DNA of 64,000 nucleotides, taken from assembly GCF_030814995.1 (NCBI RefSeq), contig NZ_JAUSVX010000001.1, positions 496,001 to 560,000 of the forward strand, written 5' to 3'. Below, piece after piece: positions 1 through 10,534 of the stretch. A program made the position numbers and the translations under genes. Origin of the DNA: Labrys wisconsinensis. GTDB lineage: Bacteria; Pseudomonadota; Alphaproteobacteria; Rhizobiales; Labraceae. Each line of letters opens with the position of its first letter. Within the stretch, counting starts at the first letter, position 1. The notes beneath the pieces were generated by a model that saw only the letters and a program-made list of their open reading frames with translations, did no database searches and had not been told where the DNA came from.

Positions 1-190
1 CGTTTCAGGCCGGGTCCGCAGGGACCGCTCAGCGCCCGGCATGCAGGCCGGGCCACCCCATTAGGTAGGCCCGTCCGAACCCGCCGTCAATCTGAGGCTC
101 GAGGCGCCTTCGAATGCGGTTTATCGCTCCGTCCGCTGCCGATCCGGGCCTCCGAAGCGCCGCTTGCGCCGCGTTGGCCGGCTCGCCGCG

Positions 191-1144
191 TCAGTAGCGG
201 CGGGCGCGATCCACAGGCGTTTCGAAGCCGAGGCCCTGCTCGTGCCGGACGATCTGCCGCAGGACGAAGCGCCCGACCGCATCCTCGTCGGAGATGGCGG
301 CGACGTGCGGCGTCACCGTGACGCCGGGATGCGTCCACAGCCGGCTGCCGGCCGGCAGCGGCTCGGTCTCGAACACGTCCAGCGTCGCCGCCGCCAGGGT
401 GCCGTCGTCGAGGGCGGCGAGGATGTCGGCCTCGACCTGGAGGCCGCCGCGCCCGGCATTCATCAGGACCGGCGCCCCGAACACCCCGTCGCGGGCAAGC
501 TTGCGGAGCAGGGCGGCATCGAGGATGCCGTGCGTCTCCGGCGTCAGCGGCATCAGCGCCACCAGGAGATCGGTGCGCGCCAGGAAGGCGTCGAGCCCGT
601 CGCCGGAAAAGGTGGCGATGCCCTCGACCGTCCTCGGCGTCCGGCTCCAGCCGGCGACATCGAAGCCGATGACGGCGAGCTTCCTGGCCGCATCCTGCCC
701 GAGCACGCCGAGCCCCATGACGCCGACCCGCAGCTCCCGCGCGCCGGGCGCCGGGCGGACATCCTCCCACCGGCGCTCGCGCTGCAGCGTGTCGTAGAGC
801 CGCTGGCGCCGCAGATGCATCAGGGCGTGCAGCACCACCCATTCGCTCATCCGGCTGGTGAGATCCGCGTCGACCACGCGGGCGATCGGCACGTCGGGCA
901 GATCGGGATCGGCGAAGACATGGTCGACGCCGGCTCCCAGCGAGACGATGCCCTTGAGGTTCGGCAGCCCGGCCAGGATGCCCGCCGGCTGCTTCCACAC
1001 CGCGGCATAGGTGATGTCGGCGGGGTCGCCGACCTCCGGCCAGGCGCGGATGTCGCGCTCGGGCGCCAGGCGCCGGAGGCGCTCCAGCCAGGGCGCGACG
1101 TCCCATTGGGTGATGCACAGGAGGATGGCCATGGCGACTCGCAT
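191..1144 (-). CDS. ghrA: Glyoxylate/hydroxypyruvate reductase A (D-2-hydroxyacid dehydrogenase family)
   Basis: A 317-residue cytosolic NAD(P)H-dependent reductase expected to reduce glyoxylate to glycolate and hydroxypyruvate to glycerate. The N-terminal stretch LLCITQWD and the internal SLGAGVDH are typical of GhrA. The nucleotide-binding glycine motif GLGVLG lies near residue 145, the substrate-binding arginine is in NAGRGG, and the catalytic histidine is in TPHVAA near the C-terminus. Length is normal for GhrA. A second Met at residue 5 (1132) is an equally good start. It lies just downstream of the YejF-like gene on the same strand with a gap of about 60 bp, so co-transcription is possible. 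Family assignment is firm; substrate preference is inferred. Confidence 0.88.
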   Translation of the reverse strand: MRVAMAILLCITQWDVAPWLERLRRLAPERDIRAWPEVGDPADITYAAVWKQPAGILAGLPNLKGIVSLGAGVDHVFADPDLPDVPIARVVDADLTSRMSEWVVLHALMHLRRQRLYDTLQRERRWEDVRPAPGARELRVGVMGLGVLGQDAARKLAVIGFDVAGWSRTPRTVEGIATFSGDGLDAFLARTDLLVALMPLTPETHGILDAALLRKLARDGVFGAPVLMNAGRGGLQVEADILAALDDGTLAAATLDVFETEPLPAGSRLWTHPGVTVTPHVAAISDEDAVGRFVLRQIVRHEQGLGFETPVDRARRY

Positions 1145-1203
1145 TGACGGGCGCGGCCTGTGCTAGCGCCCGGGCCGGCCGCTCGCAAGCGCGGCCCGGG
1201 CCC

Positions 1204-2828
<1,625 letters not shown>

Positions 2829-2832
<4 letters not shown>

Positions 2833-3272
2833 GCGAGAAACGCGATCAGAGCCTGCAGGTCGTCCTCCTCGAGTCCCACACGCTGCATGGGGCCTCGCAC
2901 CTCGATATCGGCGTCGTTCGACAGAAATATTCCGCAGTCCGCCAATTCAGCACTCGCGGCGTGGATTGCATCCGGCAGCTTGAGCGAGCGACGCAGGGAT
3001 CGGAGGCGTGCAGCTCTGATTAGAACCTCGCGCTCGACCGGAACGATGCGCATCACCTCGTTCGGAGAGATCATGTCTATATAGGCCTGTGCCCGTGCAT
3101 CGTCGCCGTCTGCATAGGGGTGAACCAACACCTCCGCGATAGTCAGGTCGCTAGTGAAGGCGAGAGCCTTGCCCGATTCGACCAGCGCTATGACCTCGGT
3201 GAGTGAGGGTGTTGGTGAGCCTTCCACGAGAGTGATGAAGATGTTCGTATCGATATAGATCCGTGGCGCCAT
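2829..3272 (-). CDS. PIN-domain ribonuclease toxin, VapC-like
   Basis: A 147-residue PIN-domain protein, the usual VapC size. The acidic residues of the metal-dependent RNase site are visible: Asp in IDTNIF (residues 7-12), Glu in TIAEVL, Asp in KLPDAIHAA and Asp in SNDADI. By family knowledge it would cleave RNA unless bound by the antitoxin encoded directly upstream; the antitoxin TGA (3273-3275) abuts this ATG (3270-3272). Its own stop overlaps the start of the YejF-like gene. Base composition is visibly less GC-rich (about 57-60 percent in sampled lines) than the flanking genes, which fits lateral arrival. PIN fold is clear; toxicity is inferred. Confidence 0.8.
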
Positions 3273-3494
3273 TCACTCGTCCCACTCATGGCGGAGCGAC
3301 CGGATCCGGGCAACCGCTTCGTGGCTGGAAACGTCACGCCTGCCGAACCGTCCGACGAAGCGACTTATCGGTCCCGCATTTCCGTCGGACGCCTGAGTCA
3401 CGACGACCGTCGCCGGACGGTCGGGATCGAGATCACGGCGGATATCCGCCGGAAGCTTGGAAACGGGATAGTCGACTTTGACGATCTGGTTCAT
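3273..3494 (-). CDS. Putative antitoxin partner of the PIN-domain toxin (VapB-like)
   Basis: A 73-residue protein starting MNQIVKVDYPVSKLP; an in-frame upstream Met at 3512 would add six residues. It sits directly before and touching the PIN-domain gene, the classical antitoxin-toxin order. The N-terminal half could form a short DNA-binding strand (AbrB or RHH type), and the C-terminal half is charged and arginine-rich, as in toxin-wrapping tails. No family signature could be recognised with certainty, so the call rests on size, position and coupling. Confidence 0.6.
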   Translation of the reverse strand: MNQIVKVDYPVSKLPADIRRDLDPDRPATVVVTQASDGNAGPISRFVGRFGRRDVSSHEAVARIRSLRHEWDE

Positions 3495-3561
3495 GGCACG
3501 TCCGCGAAGCACCGTTCACAATGTAGCGCGATCGCACGGCCTGTCCAAAGGACTTCACGTC

Positions 3562-4260
3562 CTACTCCATGCCGGCCGCGCGGCCGCGGGCGCGCCGCGC
3601 CAGCCACTCCGAGGCGACCAGCGCCGCCAGCGCCACCGCCGCCGCCACCAGCGTCAGGCGCAGGGCGCCGGCATCGCCGTCCGGCGTCTGGGTATAGGTG
3701 TAGATCGCCGCGGGGATGGTCTGCGTCTCGCCGGGGATGTTGGAGACGAAGGTGATGGTGGCGCCGAACTCGCCGAGGGACTTGGCGAAGGCCAGCACCA
3801 GCCCGGCGATGATGCCGGGCAGCGCCAGCGGCAGCGTCACGGTGAGGAAGACCAGCGAAGGGCGGGCGCCGAGCGTGCCGGCGGCGCTCTCCAGCTTCGG
3901 GTCGATCGCCTCGATGGAGAGGCGGATGGCTCGCACCAGCAGCGGGAAGCCCATGACGGCGCAGGCGAGCGCCGCACCGGTCCAGCGGAAGGCGAAGACC
4001 AGCCCGAACTGCTCGGCCAGGAAGCCGCCGATCGGACCCCTGCGGCCGAACAGCAGGAGCAGGACATAGCCGGTGACGACCGGCGGCAGCACCAGCGGCA
4101 GGTGCACCAGCCCGTCGAACAGCGCCTTGCCGGGAAAGCGCGTGCGCGCCAGCAGCCAGGCTGCCGCGACGCCGAAGGGGAGCGAGGCCAGCGTCGCCAC
4201 GCTGGAGACCTTGAGGCTCAGCGCGACGGCGGTCCATTCTTCGGGCGTGAGGGCGACCAT
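3562..4260 (-). CDS. modB: Molybdate ABC transporter permease ModB
   Basis: A 232-residue inner-membrane permease of the molybdate importer. It has about five hydrophobic segments and the cytoplasmic loop that docks the ATPase, recognisable as GFPLLVRAIR, followed by the ModB-typical SLGEFGATITF and a NIPGETQTIP stretch. The start at MVALTPEEW (4260) was preferred to an in-frame Met 20 codons upstream because it gives the usual ModB N-terminus. The binding protein ModA and ATPase ModC, normally adjacent, are not in the window: downstream is the toxin-antitoxin pair, upstream is PHB depolymerase. It must pair with components encoded elsewhere or be a remnant. Confidence 0.85.
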   Translation of the reverse strand: MVALTPEEWTAVALSLKVSSVATLASLPFGVAAAWLLARTRFPGKALFDGLVHLPLVLPPVVTGYVLLLLFGRRGPIGGFLAEQFGLVFAFRWTGAALACAVMGFPLLVRAIRLSIEAIDPKLESAAGTLGARPSLVFLTVTLPLALPGIIAGLVLAFAKSLGEFGATITFVSNIPGETQTIPAAIYTYTQTPDGDAGALRLTLVAAAVALAALVASEWLARRARGRAAGME

Positions 4261-4352
4261 GAGCCTCCGGGACGTCGGCCGGGGCGGCCGCCATATCCCG
4301 CTGAATAGAACGCCCGCCACCGACGCGCAATAATCGCCGTGGCTGGCCGGCG

Positions 4353-5678
4353 CTACTCCGCCGCCGGGCGGTCCAGGCGCGGCCTGGCGCTCTTCATGCG
4401 CTTGGTGTCGAGCGCCACCAGGTTGCCGCCCTTCGGCACGTCGCTCTTGCGCGGGTTGGAGCGGACGAAATCGGCGATGCGCGGGGCGATCTCGGCCCGG
4501 AAGCGCGAGCCGTTGAACACGCCGTAATGCCCGACGCTCATCTGCGTGTACTGCGCCTTCTTCTCCGCCGGGATGTTCGGGCAGAGCGCGTGCGCCGCAT
4601 GGGTCTGGCCATGGCCGGTGATGTCGTCGTTCTCGCCCTCGATGGTCAGGAGCGCCACGTTGCGGATCGCGCCGGGGTCGACCGGCTTGCCGCGATGGGT
4701 CATCTCGCCCTTGGCCAGGGCATATTTGATGAACACCGTGTCGACCGTCTGGATGTAGAATTCGGCGGTCAGGTCCATCACCGAGAGGTATTCGTCGTAG
4801 AACTCGCGATGCTTCTGGGCGTTGTCGCCGTCACCCCGCACCAGGTTGAAATAGAGCTCCTTGTGCGCGTCGACATGCCGGTCGAGGTTCATGGTCATGA
4901 AGCCGGTGAGCTGCAGGAAGCCGGGATAGACCTCGCGCATGAAGCCGGGATGCGGGAACGGCACCTTGGCGATGACGTTGCGGCGGAACCAGCCGAGCCC
5001 CTTCTCCACCGCCACCTCGTTGACCTTGGTCGGCGACAGCCGCGTGTCGATCGGCCCGCCCATCAGCGTCATGGTGAGGGGGATGTAGGGATCCTTCTCC
5101 GCCTCCATGCGGGAGACGGCGGCCATGACCGGCACCGAAGGCTGGCACACGCCGACGACGTGCGTGTCCGGCCCCAGCGCGTGCAGCATGGAGACGACAT
5201 AGTCGATATAGTCGTCGAGGTCGAAGCTGCCCGCCGACAGCGGCACCATGCGCGCGTCTTCCCAGTCGGTGATGTAGACCTCGTGGTTGGGCAGGAAGGC
5301 CGCGACCGTGCCGCGCAGCAGCGTGGCATAGTGGCCCGACATCGGCGCCACCAAGAGGATCTTCGGGTCGGGACGGCGCTGCGCCTTGATGGCGCGGGCG
5401 AAGTGGATCAGCTTGCAGAACGGGCGCTGCCAGACGATCTCCTCGCGCACCGACACCCGCTCGCCGCCGACCAGCGTGGTATCGAGGCCGAAGGCCGGCT
5501 TGCCGTAGCGCCGGGTGACGCGCTCGAACACCTCGCAGGCCGCGGCGACCGACTTGCCCCAGGGCGTATGGGAGAAGGGATTGCCGGGATTGAGGAAATA
5601 GGCCTTGGTCGCATCGGACAGCGCCCGGGCCGGCCCGAGCGCCGCGTGCGTCGCCTCATAGAGGCTGTAGACCGGCAT
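4353..5678 (-). CDS. phaZ: Intracellular polyhydroxybutyrate depolymerase
   Basis: About 441 residues from MPVYSLYEATHAAL, an N-terminus typical of intracellular PHB depolymerases; an in-frame Met 20 codons upstream (5738) gives a Gly/Ser-rich extension and cannot be excluded. It hydrolyses stored polyhydroxybutyrate to hydroxybutyrate or oligomers on cytoplasmic granules. The nucleophile motif GVCQPSVPV places the probable catalytic cysteine at residue 178 of the shorter form; MSGHYATLLRGT and the C-terminal GENDDITGHGQT and VGHYGVFNGSRF are family-typical, the last two carrying the likely Asp and His. No secretion signal. It stands as a single minus-strand unit with an AT-richer leader at 5780-5860 that probably holds its promoter. 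Confidence 0.92.
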   Translation of the reverse strand: MPVYSLYEATHAALGPARALSDATKAYFLNPGNPFSHTPWGKSVAAACEVFERVTRRYGKPAFGLDTTLVGGERVSVREEIVWQRPFCKLIHFARAIKAQRRPDPKILLVAPMSGHYATLLRGTVAAFLPNHEVYITDWEDARMVPLSAGSFDLDDYIDYVVSMLHALGPDTHVVGVCQPSVPVMAAVSRMEAEKDPYIPLTMTLMGGPIDTRLSPTKVNEVAVEKGLGWFRRNVIAKVPFPHPGFMREVYPGFLQLTGFMTMNLDRHVDAHKELYFNLVRGDGDNAQKHREFYDEYLSVMDLTAEFYIQTVDTVFIKYALAKGEMTHRGKPVDPGAIRNVALLTIEGENDDITGHGQTHAAHALCPNIPAEKKAQYTQMSVGHYGVFNGSRFRAEIAPRIADFVRSNPRKSDVPKGGNLVALDTKRMKSARPRLDRPAAE

Positions 5679-5862
5679 GGAGAAGGCGCCGAAGGCGCCG
5701 CCGCTGTAACCAGAACCGTCCATCGAACCGTCGAACATCTCAGCACCGACGCCTTTGCCATGGCATGCGAAACGCCGTGCTCATGGCCAGAACCCTGTCA
5801 CGAAAACGTTAACATCTTCGCCCAAAATAACTAGTCTGAAGAATGCTGTTTCCATCGGCGTG

Positions 5863-5884
5863 ACAAAAGGGAAACAGGTTTCCC
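5863..5884 (-). terminator. Rho-independent terminator of the ABC-2 exporter operon
   Basis: Read on the minus strand, a perfect 7-bp stem (GGGAAAC / GTTTCCC, 2-nt loop) is followed at once by TTTTGT. It lies 11 bp past the stop codon of the ABC-2 permease gene (5896), so it should end that transcript before phaZ. Confidence 0.75.
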
Positions 5885-5895
5885 ACGCCTTTTGT

Positions 5896-6708
5896 TCACT
5901 CGCCCATCTGCATCAGCATGCCCTGCCGCCGGGCGCCGTCGAGCAGGCGCACGAAGACGAGCACGGCCACGGCGAAGAGCGCGGCGTTGATCGCGAAGGC
6001 GGTCAGCATCAGGTCGGCGCGCAGCACATGGTCGATCACCAGCGCCCGCATGCCCTCGAACACATAGGTCGGCGGCAGGGCCCAGGCGACCGGCCGGAGG
6101 ACGGCCGGCAGCGTGGCGACGGGGTAGTAGACGCAGGCGAGCGGCATCATCAGGAACATCAGCGACCACGCCAGGCCCTCCGCGCCCATGCCGTTGCGCA
6201 GGATCAGCCCGGACACGACGATGCCGACCGCCCAGCTCGTCAGGATCAGGTTGACGAAGAAGAACACCAGCGCCAGGCCGAAGCCGTAGAGGTTGAAGCC
6301 GAAGAAGAAGAGCGCCATCGCCGTCACCGGCAGCATGCCGATGGCGAGGCGCACCAGGCTCATCGCCATCAGCGCCAGCACGAATTCGGTCGGGCGCAGC
6401 GGGCTCATCATCAGGTTGCCCATGTTGCGCGACCACATCTCCTCCAGGAAGGTGATGGAGAAGCCCATCTGGCCGCGGAACAGGATGTCCCACAGCAGCA
6501 CCGAGCCGACGAAGGTGCCGGCCACCAGCGCCGGCGTCGAGGCGTTGCGGGCGATGTAGCTCTGCAGGAAGCCCCAGACCAGGAGCTGCATCGCGGGCCA
6601 GTAGATCAGCTCGAGCAGCCGCGGCCAGGACGAGCGCAGGAGGTAGAGATAGCGCAGCACCAGGGCGGCGACGCGGGCGGGCGAGAAGGCGGGCGAGGTC
6701 CGCGTCAT
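5896..6708 (-). CDS. ABC-2 type exporter permease
   Basis: A 270-residue integral membrane protein starting MTRTSPAFSP, with six hydrophobic segments and the conserved-looking loop FLEEMWSRNMGNLMMSPLRPTE typical of ABC-2 permeases of the NodJ/YadH type. The start at 6708 overlaps the stop of the ATPase gene by 4 bp (ATGA), so the two are translationally coupled and form a two-gene exporter. The longer in-frame reading upstream is arginine-rich and lies over the ATPase gene, so it was discarded. Substrate cannot be told from sequence; such systems move polysaccharides, drugs or lipids outward. Confidence 0.85.
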   Translation of the reverse strand: MTRTSPAFSPARVAALVLRYLYLLRSSWPRLLELIYWPAMQLLVWGFLQSYIARNASTPALVAGTFVGSVLLWDILFRGQMGFSITFLEEMWSRNMGNLMMSPLRPTEFVLALMAMSLVRLAIGMLPVTAMALFFFGFNLYGFGLALVFFFVNLILTSWAVGIVVSGLILRNGMGAEGLAWSLMFLMMPLACVYYPVATLPAVLRPVAWALPPTYVFEGMRALVIDHVLRADLMLTAFAINAALFAVAVLVFVRLLDGARRQGMLMQMGE

Positions 6709-7487
6709 GGCCGGGCGCGCTCCCCGTGCCCGCGGGCGACGTCCAGGAACACCTCCTCCAGGTCGTCGCGCCCGTAGCGCCTGAGCAGGCCGGCGGGCGT
6801 GTCGTCGTCGACGATGCGCCCGGCCTTCAGCATGATCACCCGGTCGCACAGGCGCTCCACCTCGCCCATGTTGTGGGAGGCGAGCAGGATGGTGGCGGCG
6901 CGCCGGTCGCGATAGCGCTCGATATGGCTGCGCACCCAGTCGGCCGTGTCGGGATCGAGCGAAGCGGTCGGCTCGTCGAGCAGCAGCACGTCCGGCTCGT
7001 TGATCAGCGCCTTGGCCAGGGCGACGCGCGTCTTCTGGCCGGCCGAGAGCTTGCCGGCCGGACGGTCGAGGAACTCGCCGAGCGCCAGCCCCTCGGCCAG
7101 CGCGGCGATGCGGCCGGCAATGTCGCCGACGCCGTAGAGCATGCCGAACACCTTGAGATTCTGCCGGACGGTGAGACGGTGCGGCATGTCGACATAGGGG
7201 CTCTCGAAGTTCATCCGATGCAGCACCCGGTAGCGTTCGCGCGCCATGTCGGCGCCGAGGACATGGGCCCGCCCGGCCGTCGGCGTGATCAGGCCCATCA
7301 GCATGCCGATGGTCGTCGACTTGCCGGCGCCGTTGCCGCCGAGCAGCGCGGTGATCGACCCCGGCGCGATGGCGAAGCTCACCGCGTCGACCGCGACCGT
7401 GGCGCCATAGACCTTGCGCAGCGCCTCGCCGGCGATGGCCGCGGGCGCCGGCATGGCGGAAGGGCGGGAGGAGCGATCGTCGGGCAA
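6705..7487 (-). CDS. ABC exporter ATP-binding protein
   Basis: A 260-residue single-domain ABC ATPase. Walker A GGNGAGKST is near residue 50, the signature is LSAGQKTRVAL and Walker B is LLLDEPTASLD. The GNGAGKS form and the LSAGQ signature are typical of ATPases that serve ABC-2 permeases. It is the first gene of a coupled pair with the permease that follows. About 13 residues precede the ATPase fold, so a later Met (residue 12) is also possible. Nothing around it gives the exported substrate. Confidence 0.87.
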   Translation of the reverse strand: MPDDRSSRPSAMPAPAAIAGEALRKVYGATVAVDAVSFAIAPGSITALLGGNGAGKSTTIGMLMGLITPTAGRAHVLGADMARERYRVLHRMNFESPYVDMPHRLTVRQNLKVFGMLYGVGDIAGRIAALAEGLALGEFLDRPAGKLSAGQKTRVALAKALINEPDVLLLDEPTASLDPDTADWVRSHIERYRDRRAATILLASHNMGEVERLCDRVIMLKAGRIVDDDTPAGLLRRYGRDDLEEVFLDVARGHGERARP

Positions 7488-7633
7488 CGCGTCGGGTGGT
7501 CCGTGGACGGGGCCGTCACGCTAAAGCGCTTTCGATCGCGTCGGAAACGGAAAAGCGTCGCGGGCGCCGGCTGTCGCAAGCCCGTCGGCATCACCGCCTA
7601 TCGGTTCGGTCGCCCCGTTGAGGATCCCTGCCC

Positions 7634-8539
7634 ATGTCCGGCATGCCCGCCCGCATTCCCATCGGCCTCGCCGCCCGCGAAGGCCAGCCCGATCTGTCCA
7701 CCCTGGCGCAGGGCCTGGACGAGCTCGCCGATCTCGGCCTCGACATGGTCGAGCTGCCGGCCTACGCCTTCGACCTGCTGGTCGGCGGCCGGCCGCTGCA
7801 GGGCCGCATCCGCGAGCTCGAGCTCGCCTGCCGCGACCGCAGCCACGGCTTCACCGTGCACGGGCCGCTCGCCACCAACTTCATGGCGCCGGCGCCGCGG
7901 CTGCCGCGCTTCCTGGAGGTGACCAAGGCCTTCGTCGAGATCGCCGCCCGCATCGGCGCGCGCCACCTCGTCGTCCATGCCGGCATGCTGCAGGAGGGCG
8001 AGCTGGCCGGAGCCGAGGACGCCTATGCCCGCCAGCGCGAATGGCTTGCCAAGGCCGGCGAGTTCGCCGCGCCGCACGGCGTGATCCTGTGCGTGGAGAA
8101 CCTCTTCGACTGGCCGCCCTTCGTGGCGACGCCGAGCCCGGCGCGGCTCGCCCGCGAGATCGCCGCCATCGGCCATCCCGCCGTGCGCGCCACCTTCGAC
8201 CTCAGCCACGGCTTCATCCACGCCGCCCAGCACGGCCATGACTTCCTGGCCGAGGCCGAGGCGCTCGCGCCCTATGCCCGCCATCTGCACCTGCACGACT
8301 CCTTCGGCCAGCCCGACCTGCCCTGGACCTATGCCGGCGCCGAGGCGGTCGCCTTCGGCACCGGCGACCTGCACCTGCCGCTCGGCTGGGGCGCCCTGCC
8401 CTGGGACGCCATCGCCGAGCGCTGCCGCTTCCCGGCCGGGGTGGTCGCCATTCACGAGCTCAATCCGCGCTTCTGGCGCGACCAGCGGGAGGCGATCGCC
8501 GCCTCGCGGGGCCTGGCCGACCGGTTGCGCACGGCCTGA
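7634..8539 (+). CDS. Sugar phosphate isomerase/epimerase-like TIM-barrel protein
   Basis: A 301-residue AP-endonuclease-2-type (xylose isomerase-like) TIM barrel. Barrel-strand motifs with likely metal ligands are visible: VHGPLATNF, HLVVHAGML, LCVENLFD (Glu), ATFDLSHGF (Asp, His), HLHLHDSFG (His) and VAIHELNPRFW (Glu). This pattern binds a divalent metal and catalyses sugar or keto-acid isomerisation or epimerisation. A Shine-Dalgarno-like TTGAGGA lies about 10 bp before the ATG. It is divergent from the ABC exporter and convergent with the next small gene, so it stands alone. The exact substrate is unknown. Confidence 0.75.
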   Translation: MSGMPARIPIGLAAREGQPDLSTLAQGLDELADLGLDMVELPAYAFDLLVGGRPLQGRIRELELACRDRSHGFTVHGPLATNFMAPAPRLPRFLEVTKAFVEIAARIGARHLVVHAGMLQEGELAGAEDAYARQREWLAKAGEFAAPHGVILCVENLFDWPPFVATPSPARLAREIAAIGHPAVRATFDLSHGFIHAAQHGHDFLAEAEALAPYARHLHLHDSFGQPDLPWTYAGAEAVAFGTGDLHLPLGWGALPWDAIAERCRFPAGVVAIHELNPRFWRDQREAIAASRGLADRLRTA

Positions 8540-8558
8540 CGGCCCGGGCGTTTCCCGC

Positions 8559-8957
8559 TCAGCGCGCGGTGTCCGCGAACGGCAGGGCGACGACCTGGTG
8601 GTCGTCCTCGTAGACGACATAGCCGGGGCGGCGGGTCCGAAGCTCCGTCACCGCGATCCCGGCCACCTCGACGAGAGCAACGAGGCGCCGGAGACGCACG
8701 ACATGCTCGCGGGCCGAGCCCCGGATCCAGGAGATCGCCGTCTCCTGCGCCCTGGGATAGCGGGACACCGTGAATCGGCTCGGCTTGGCGAGGTGTCGCT
8801 CGAACCAGTCGACCAGCGAGCGGAGCTCGGCTTGCTGCGGATCCGCCGGGCCGCCGTCGGCAAGCAGGCCATAGGCGGCCTGCAAGATTCCGCTGCGATG
8901 GCCATAGGGCGCATGGCGGGCGTCGGTGACGAACCGGATGAGATCCATCTTCTCCAT
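8559..8957 (-). CDS. Conserved hypothetical protein
   Basis: A 132-residue soluble protein beginning [19 protein letters not shown] (Met1 or Met4 could be the start). It has no signal peptide or membrane segment, a mixed helical centre ([16 protein letters not shown], then [14 protein letters not shown]) and a hydrophobic C-terminal strand. I do not recognise the family. It is convergent with the TIM-barrel gene (20-bp gap) and divergent from the beta-keto acid cleavage gene. Codon use resembles the neighbours, which supports it being a real gene. Confidence 0.55.
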   Translation of the reverse strand: MEKMDLIRFVTDARHAPYGHRSGILQAAYGLLADGGPADPQQAELRSLVDWFERHLAKPSRFTVSRYPRAQETAISWIRGSAREHVVRLRRLVALVEVAGIAVTELRTRRPGYVVYEDDHQVVALPFADTAR

Positions 8958-9106
8958 CCGGGCAGGAAAGCATGCCTGCCTTAACGTCAGGTGCGATTGC
9001 CCTGCGCAACATCGGTGTCGCGATCGGTCAAGTCGCCGTCGCCGGCCGTCATGAGAGCGAACGCGGCTCGCCCGAGGATCACGGCATCCTTCTCGGGAGC
9101 CCGGCC

Positions 9107-9988
9107 ATGAACCAGGACGTCATCATCAGCTGCGCCGTCACCGGCGCCGGCGACACCGTCGGCAAGCACCCGGCCATTCCGGTGACGCCCAGAGAGATCG
9201 CCGAGGCCGCCATCGAGGCGGCCAAGGCCGGCGCGGCCATCGCCCATCTGCACGTGCGCGATCCCGAGACCGGCAAGGCCGCCCGCAAGCTCGAGCACTA
9301 CCGCGAAGCCGTGGCGCGCATTCGCGACAGCGGCGTCGACGTGGTGATCAACCTCACCGCCGGCATGGGCGGCGACTTCGTCTTCGACCCGCAGAACCCG
9401 GCCACGGGGCGGGCCGGCACCGACATCGCCGATGCCGCCGAGCGCGTCGCCCATGTCGAGGAGCTCAGGCCGGAGATCTGCACCCTCGACTGCGGCTCGC
9501 TCAATTTCGGCGACGGCCTGTTCATGGCCACCGCCGACCTCCTGCGCGACATGGCCGCCCGCATCCAGGCCGCCGGCGTCAAGCCGGAGATCGAGTGTTT
9601 CGAGCTCGGCCATATCTGGCTGGCCAAGGACCTGATCAAGCGCGGCCTGATCGACGCGCCGCCGCTGTTCCAGCTCTGCCTCGGCATCCCCTGGGGCGCG
9701 GAGGCCACCACCGAGACCATGCTGGCCATGCGCAACCACCTGCCCGACGGCGCCAACTGGGCCGGCTTCGCCATCGGCCGCATGCAGATGCCCTTCGTCG
9801 CGCAGGCCATGCTGCTCGGCGGCAATGTCCGCGTCGGCCTGGAGGACAATATCTGGCTCGACCGCGGCGTGCCCGCCTCCAACGGCTCGCTCACCACCCG
9901 CGCCCGCGAGATCGTCGAGCGCCTGGGCGGGCGGGCCCTGACCCCGGCGCAGGCGCGCGAGAAGCTGGGGCTGCGGCAGCAGGCATGA
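9107..9988 (+). CDS. Beta-keto acid cleavage enzyme, dehydrocarnitine type (CdhC-like BKACE)
   Basis: A 293-residue TIM-barrel enzyme of the BKACE family, which condenses a beta-keto acid with acetyl-CoA to give a CoA ester and acetoacetate. The start [20 protein letters not shown] (9107) matches the normal N-terminus; an upstream in-frame Met at 8972 is rejected. Zinc-ligand motifs HLHVRD and FELGHIW are present, as are [11 protein letters not shown] and [12 protein letters not shown]. From memory it closely resembles the enzyme that cleaves 3-dehydrocarnitine in L-carnitine catabolism. The thioesterase gene downstream overlaps by 4 bp, which supports that pathway, but carnitine dehydrogenase is not in the window. 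Confidence 0.85.
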   Translation: MNQDVIISCAVTGAGDTVGKHPAIPVTPREIAEAAIEAAKAGAAIAHLHVRDPETGKAARKLEHYREAVARIRDSGVDVVINLTAGMGGDFVFDPQNPATGRAGTDIADAAERVAHVEELRPEICTLDCGSLNFGDGLFMATADLLRDMAARIQAAGVKPEIECFELGHIWLAKDLIKRGLIDAPPLFQLCLGIPWGAEATTETMLAMRNHLPDGANWAGFAIGRMQMPFVAQAMLLGGNVRVGLEDNIWLDRGVPASNGSLTTRAREIVERLGGRALTPAQAREKLGLRQQA

Positions 9989-10524
9989 CCGACCGGGTCA
10001 CCACGCCGCGCGAGGGCGTGCCTTTCGCCGGCTGGGATGCGTCCCAGCCGATCCCGGCGCCGCTCGACTTCCACCGCACGCCGGTCCTCCAGGCCTGGAC
10101 CGACTACAACGACCATATGACGGAGAGCGCGTTCCTGCTGGTGTTCGGCGATTCCAGCGACGCCTTCTTCCGCTATATCGGCATCGACGAGGCCTACCGG
10201 GCCGCCGGCGCGTCGATCTACACGGTGGAGACGCGTATCCACAACCGCCGGGAAGCCCGCGTCGGCGATCCCTTGCTGCTCACCCTGCAGATCTTCGACC
10301 ACGACGCCAAGCGCCTGCACATCCTGCACGCCATGACCAACGAGGCCACCGGCGAGGTGCTGGCCACGGCCGAGCAGATCCTGGTGCATGTCGACATGCA
10401 GGCCGGGCGCTCCAGCCCCTTCCCGCCGGAGCTCGCCGGACGCATCGCGGCGATTGCGCAGGCGCATCGCCACCTGCCGGTGCCCGGGACGGTCGGGGTG
10501 CCGATGGGGCTGCGCAAGGGCTGA
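9985..10524 (+). CDS. Hot-dog fold acyl-CoA thioesterase (betainyl-CoA thioesterase-like)
   Basis: A 179-residue thioesterase of the 4-hydroxybenzoyl-CoA type, with [12 protein letters not shown] carrying the family's acidic active-site region, then [19 protein letters not shown]. Its ATG overlaps the stop of the BKACE gene (ATGA, 9985-9988), so the two are coupled. In carnitine catabolism such a thioesterase releases glycine betaine from betainyl-CoA made by the preceding enzyme; that role is inferred from pairing. In some alphaproteobacteria the domain is fused to carnitine dehydrogenase; here it stands alone. Confidence 0.78.
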   Translation: MTDRVTTPREGVPFAGWDASQPIPAPLDFHRTPVLQAWTDYNDHMTESAFLLVFGDSSDAFFRYIGIDEAYRAAGASIYTVETRIHNRREARVGDPLLLTLQIFDHDAKRLHILHAMTNEATGEVLATAEQILVHVDMQAGRSSPFPPELAGRIAAIAQAHRHLPVPGTVGVPMGLRKG

Positions 10525-10534
10525 GCCGGCCTGG

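Noticed and set aside
1-190. Gene at the left edge of the window
   Set aside because: Frames here are only extensions of shadow frames; no start with a ribosome site or recognisable protein was found.
7488-7633. AAAGCGCTTT palindrome (7523-7532) as an operator for the TIM-barrel gene
   Set aside because: This short palindrome is common between genes of GC-rich alphaproteobacteria and nothing ties it to a regulator here.
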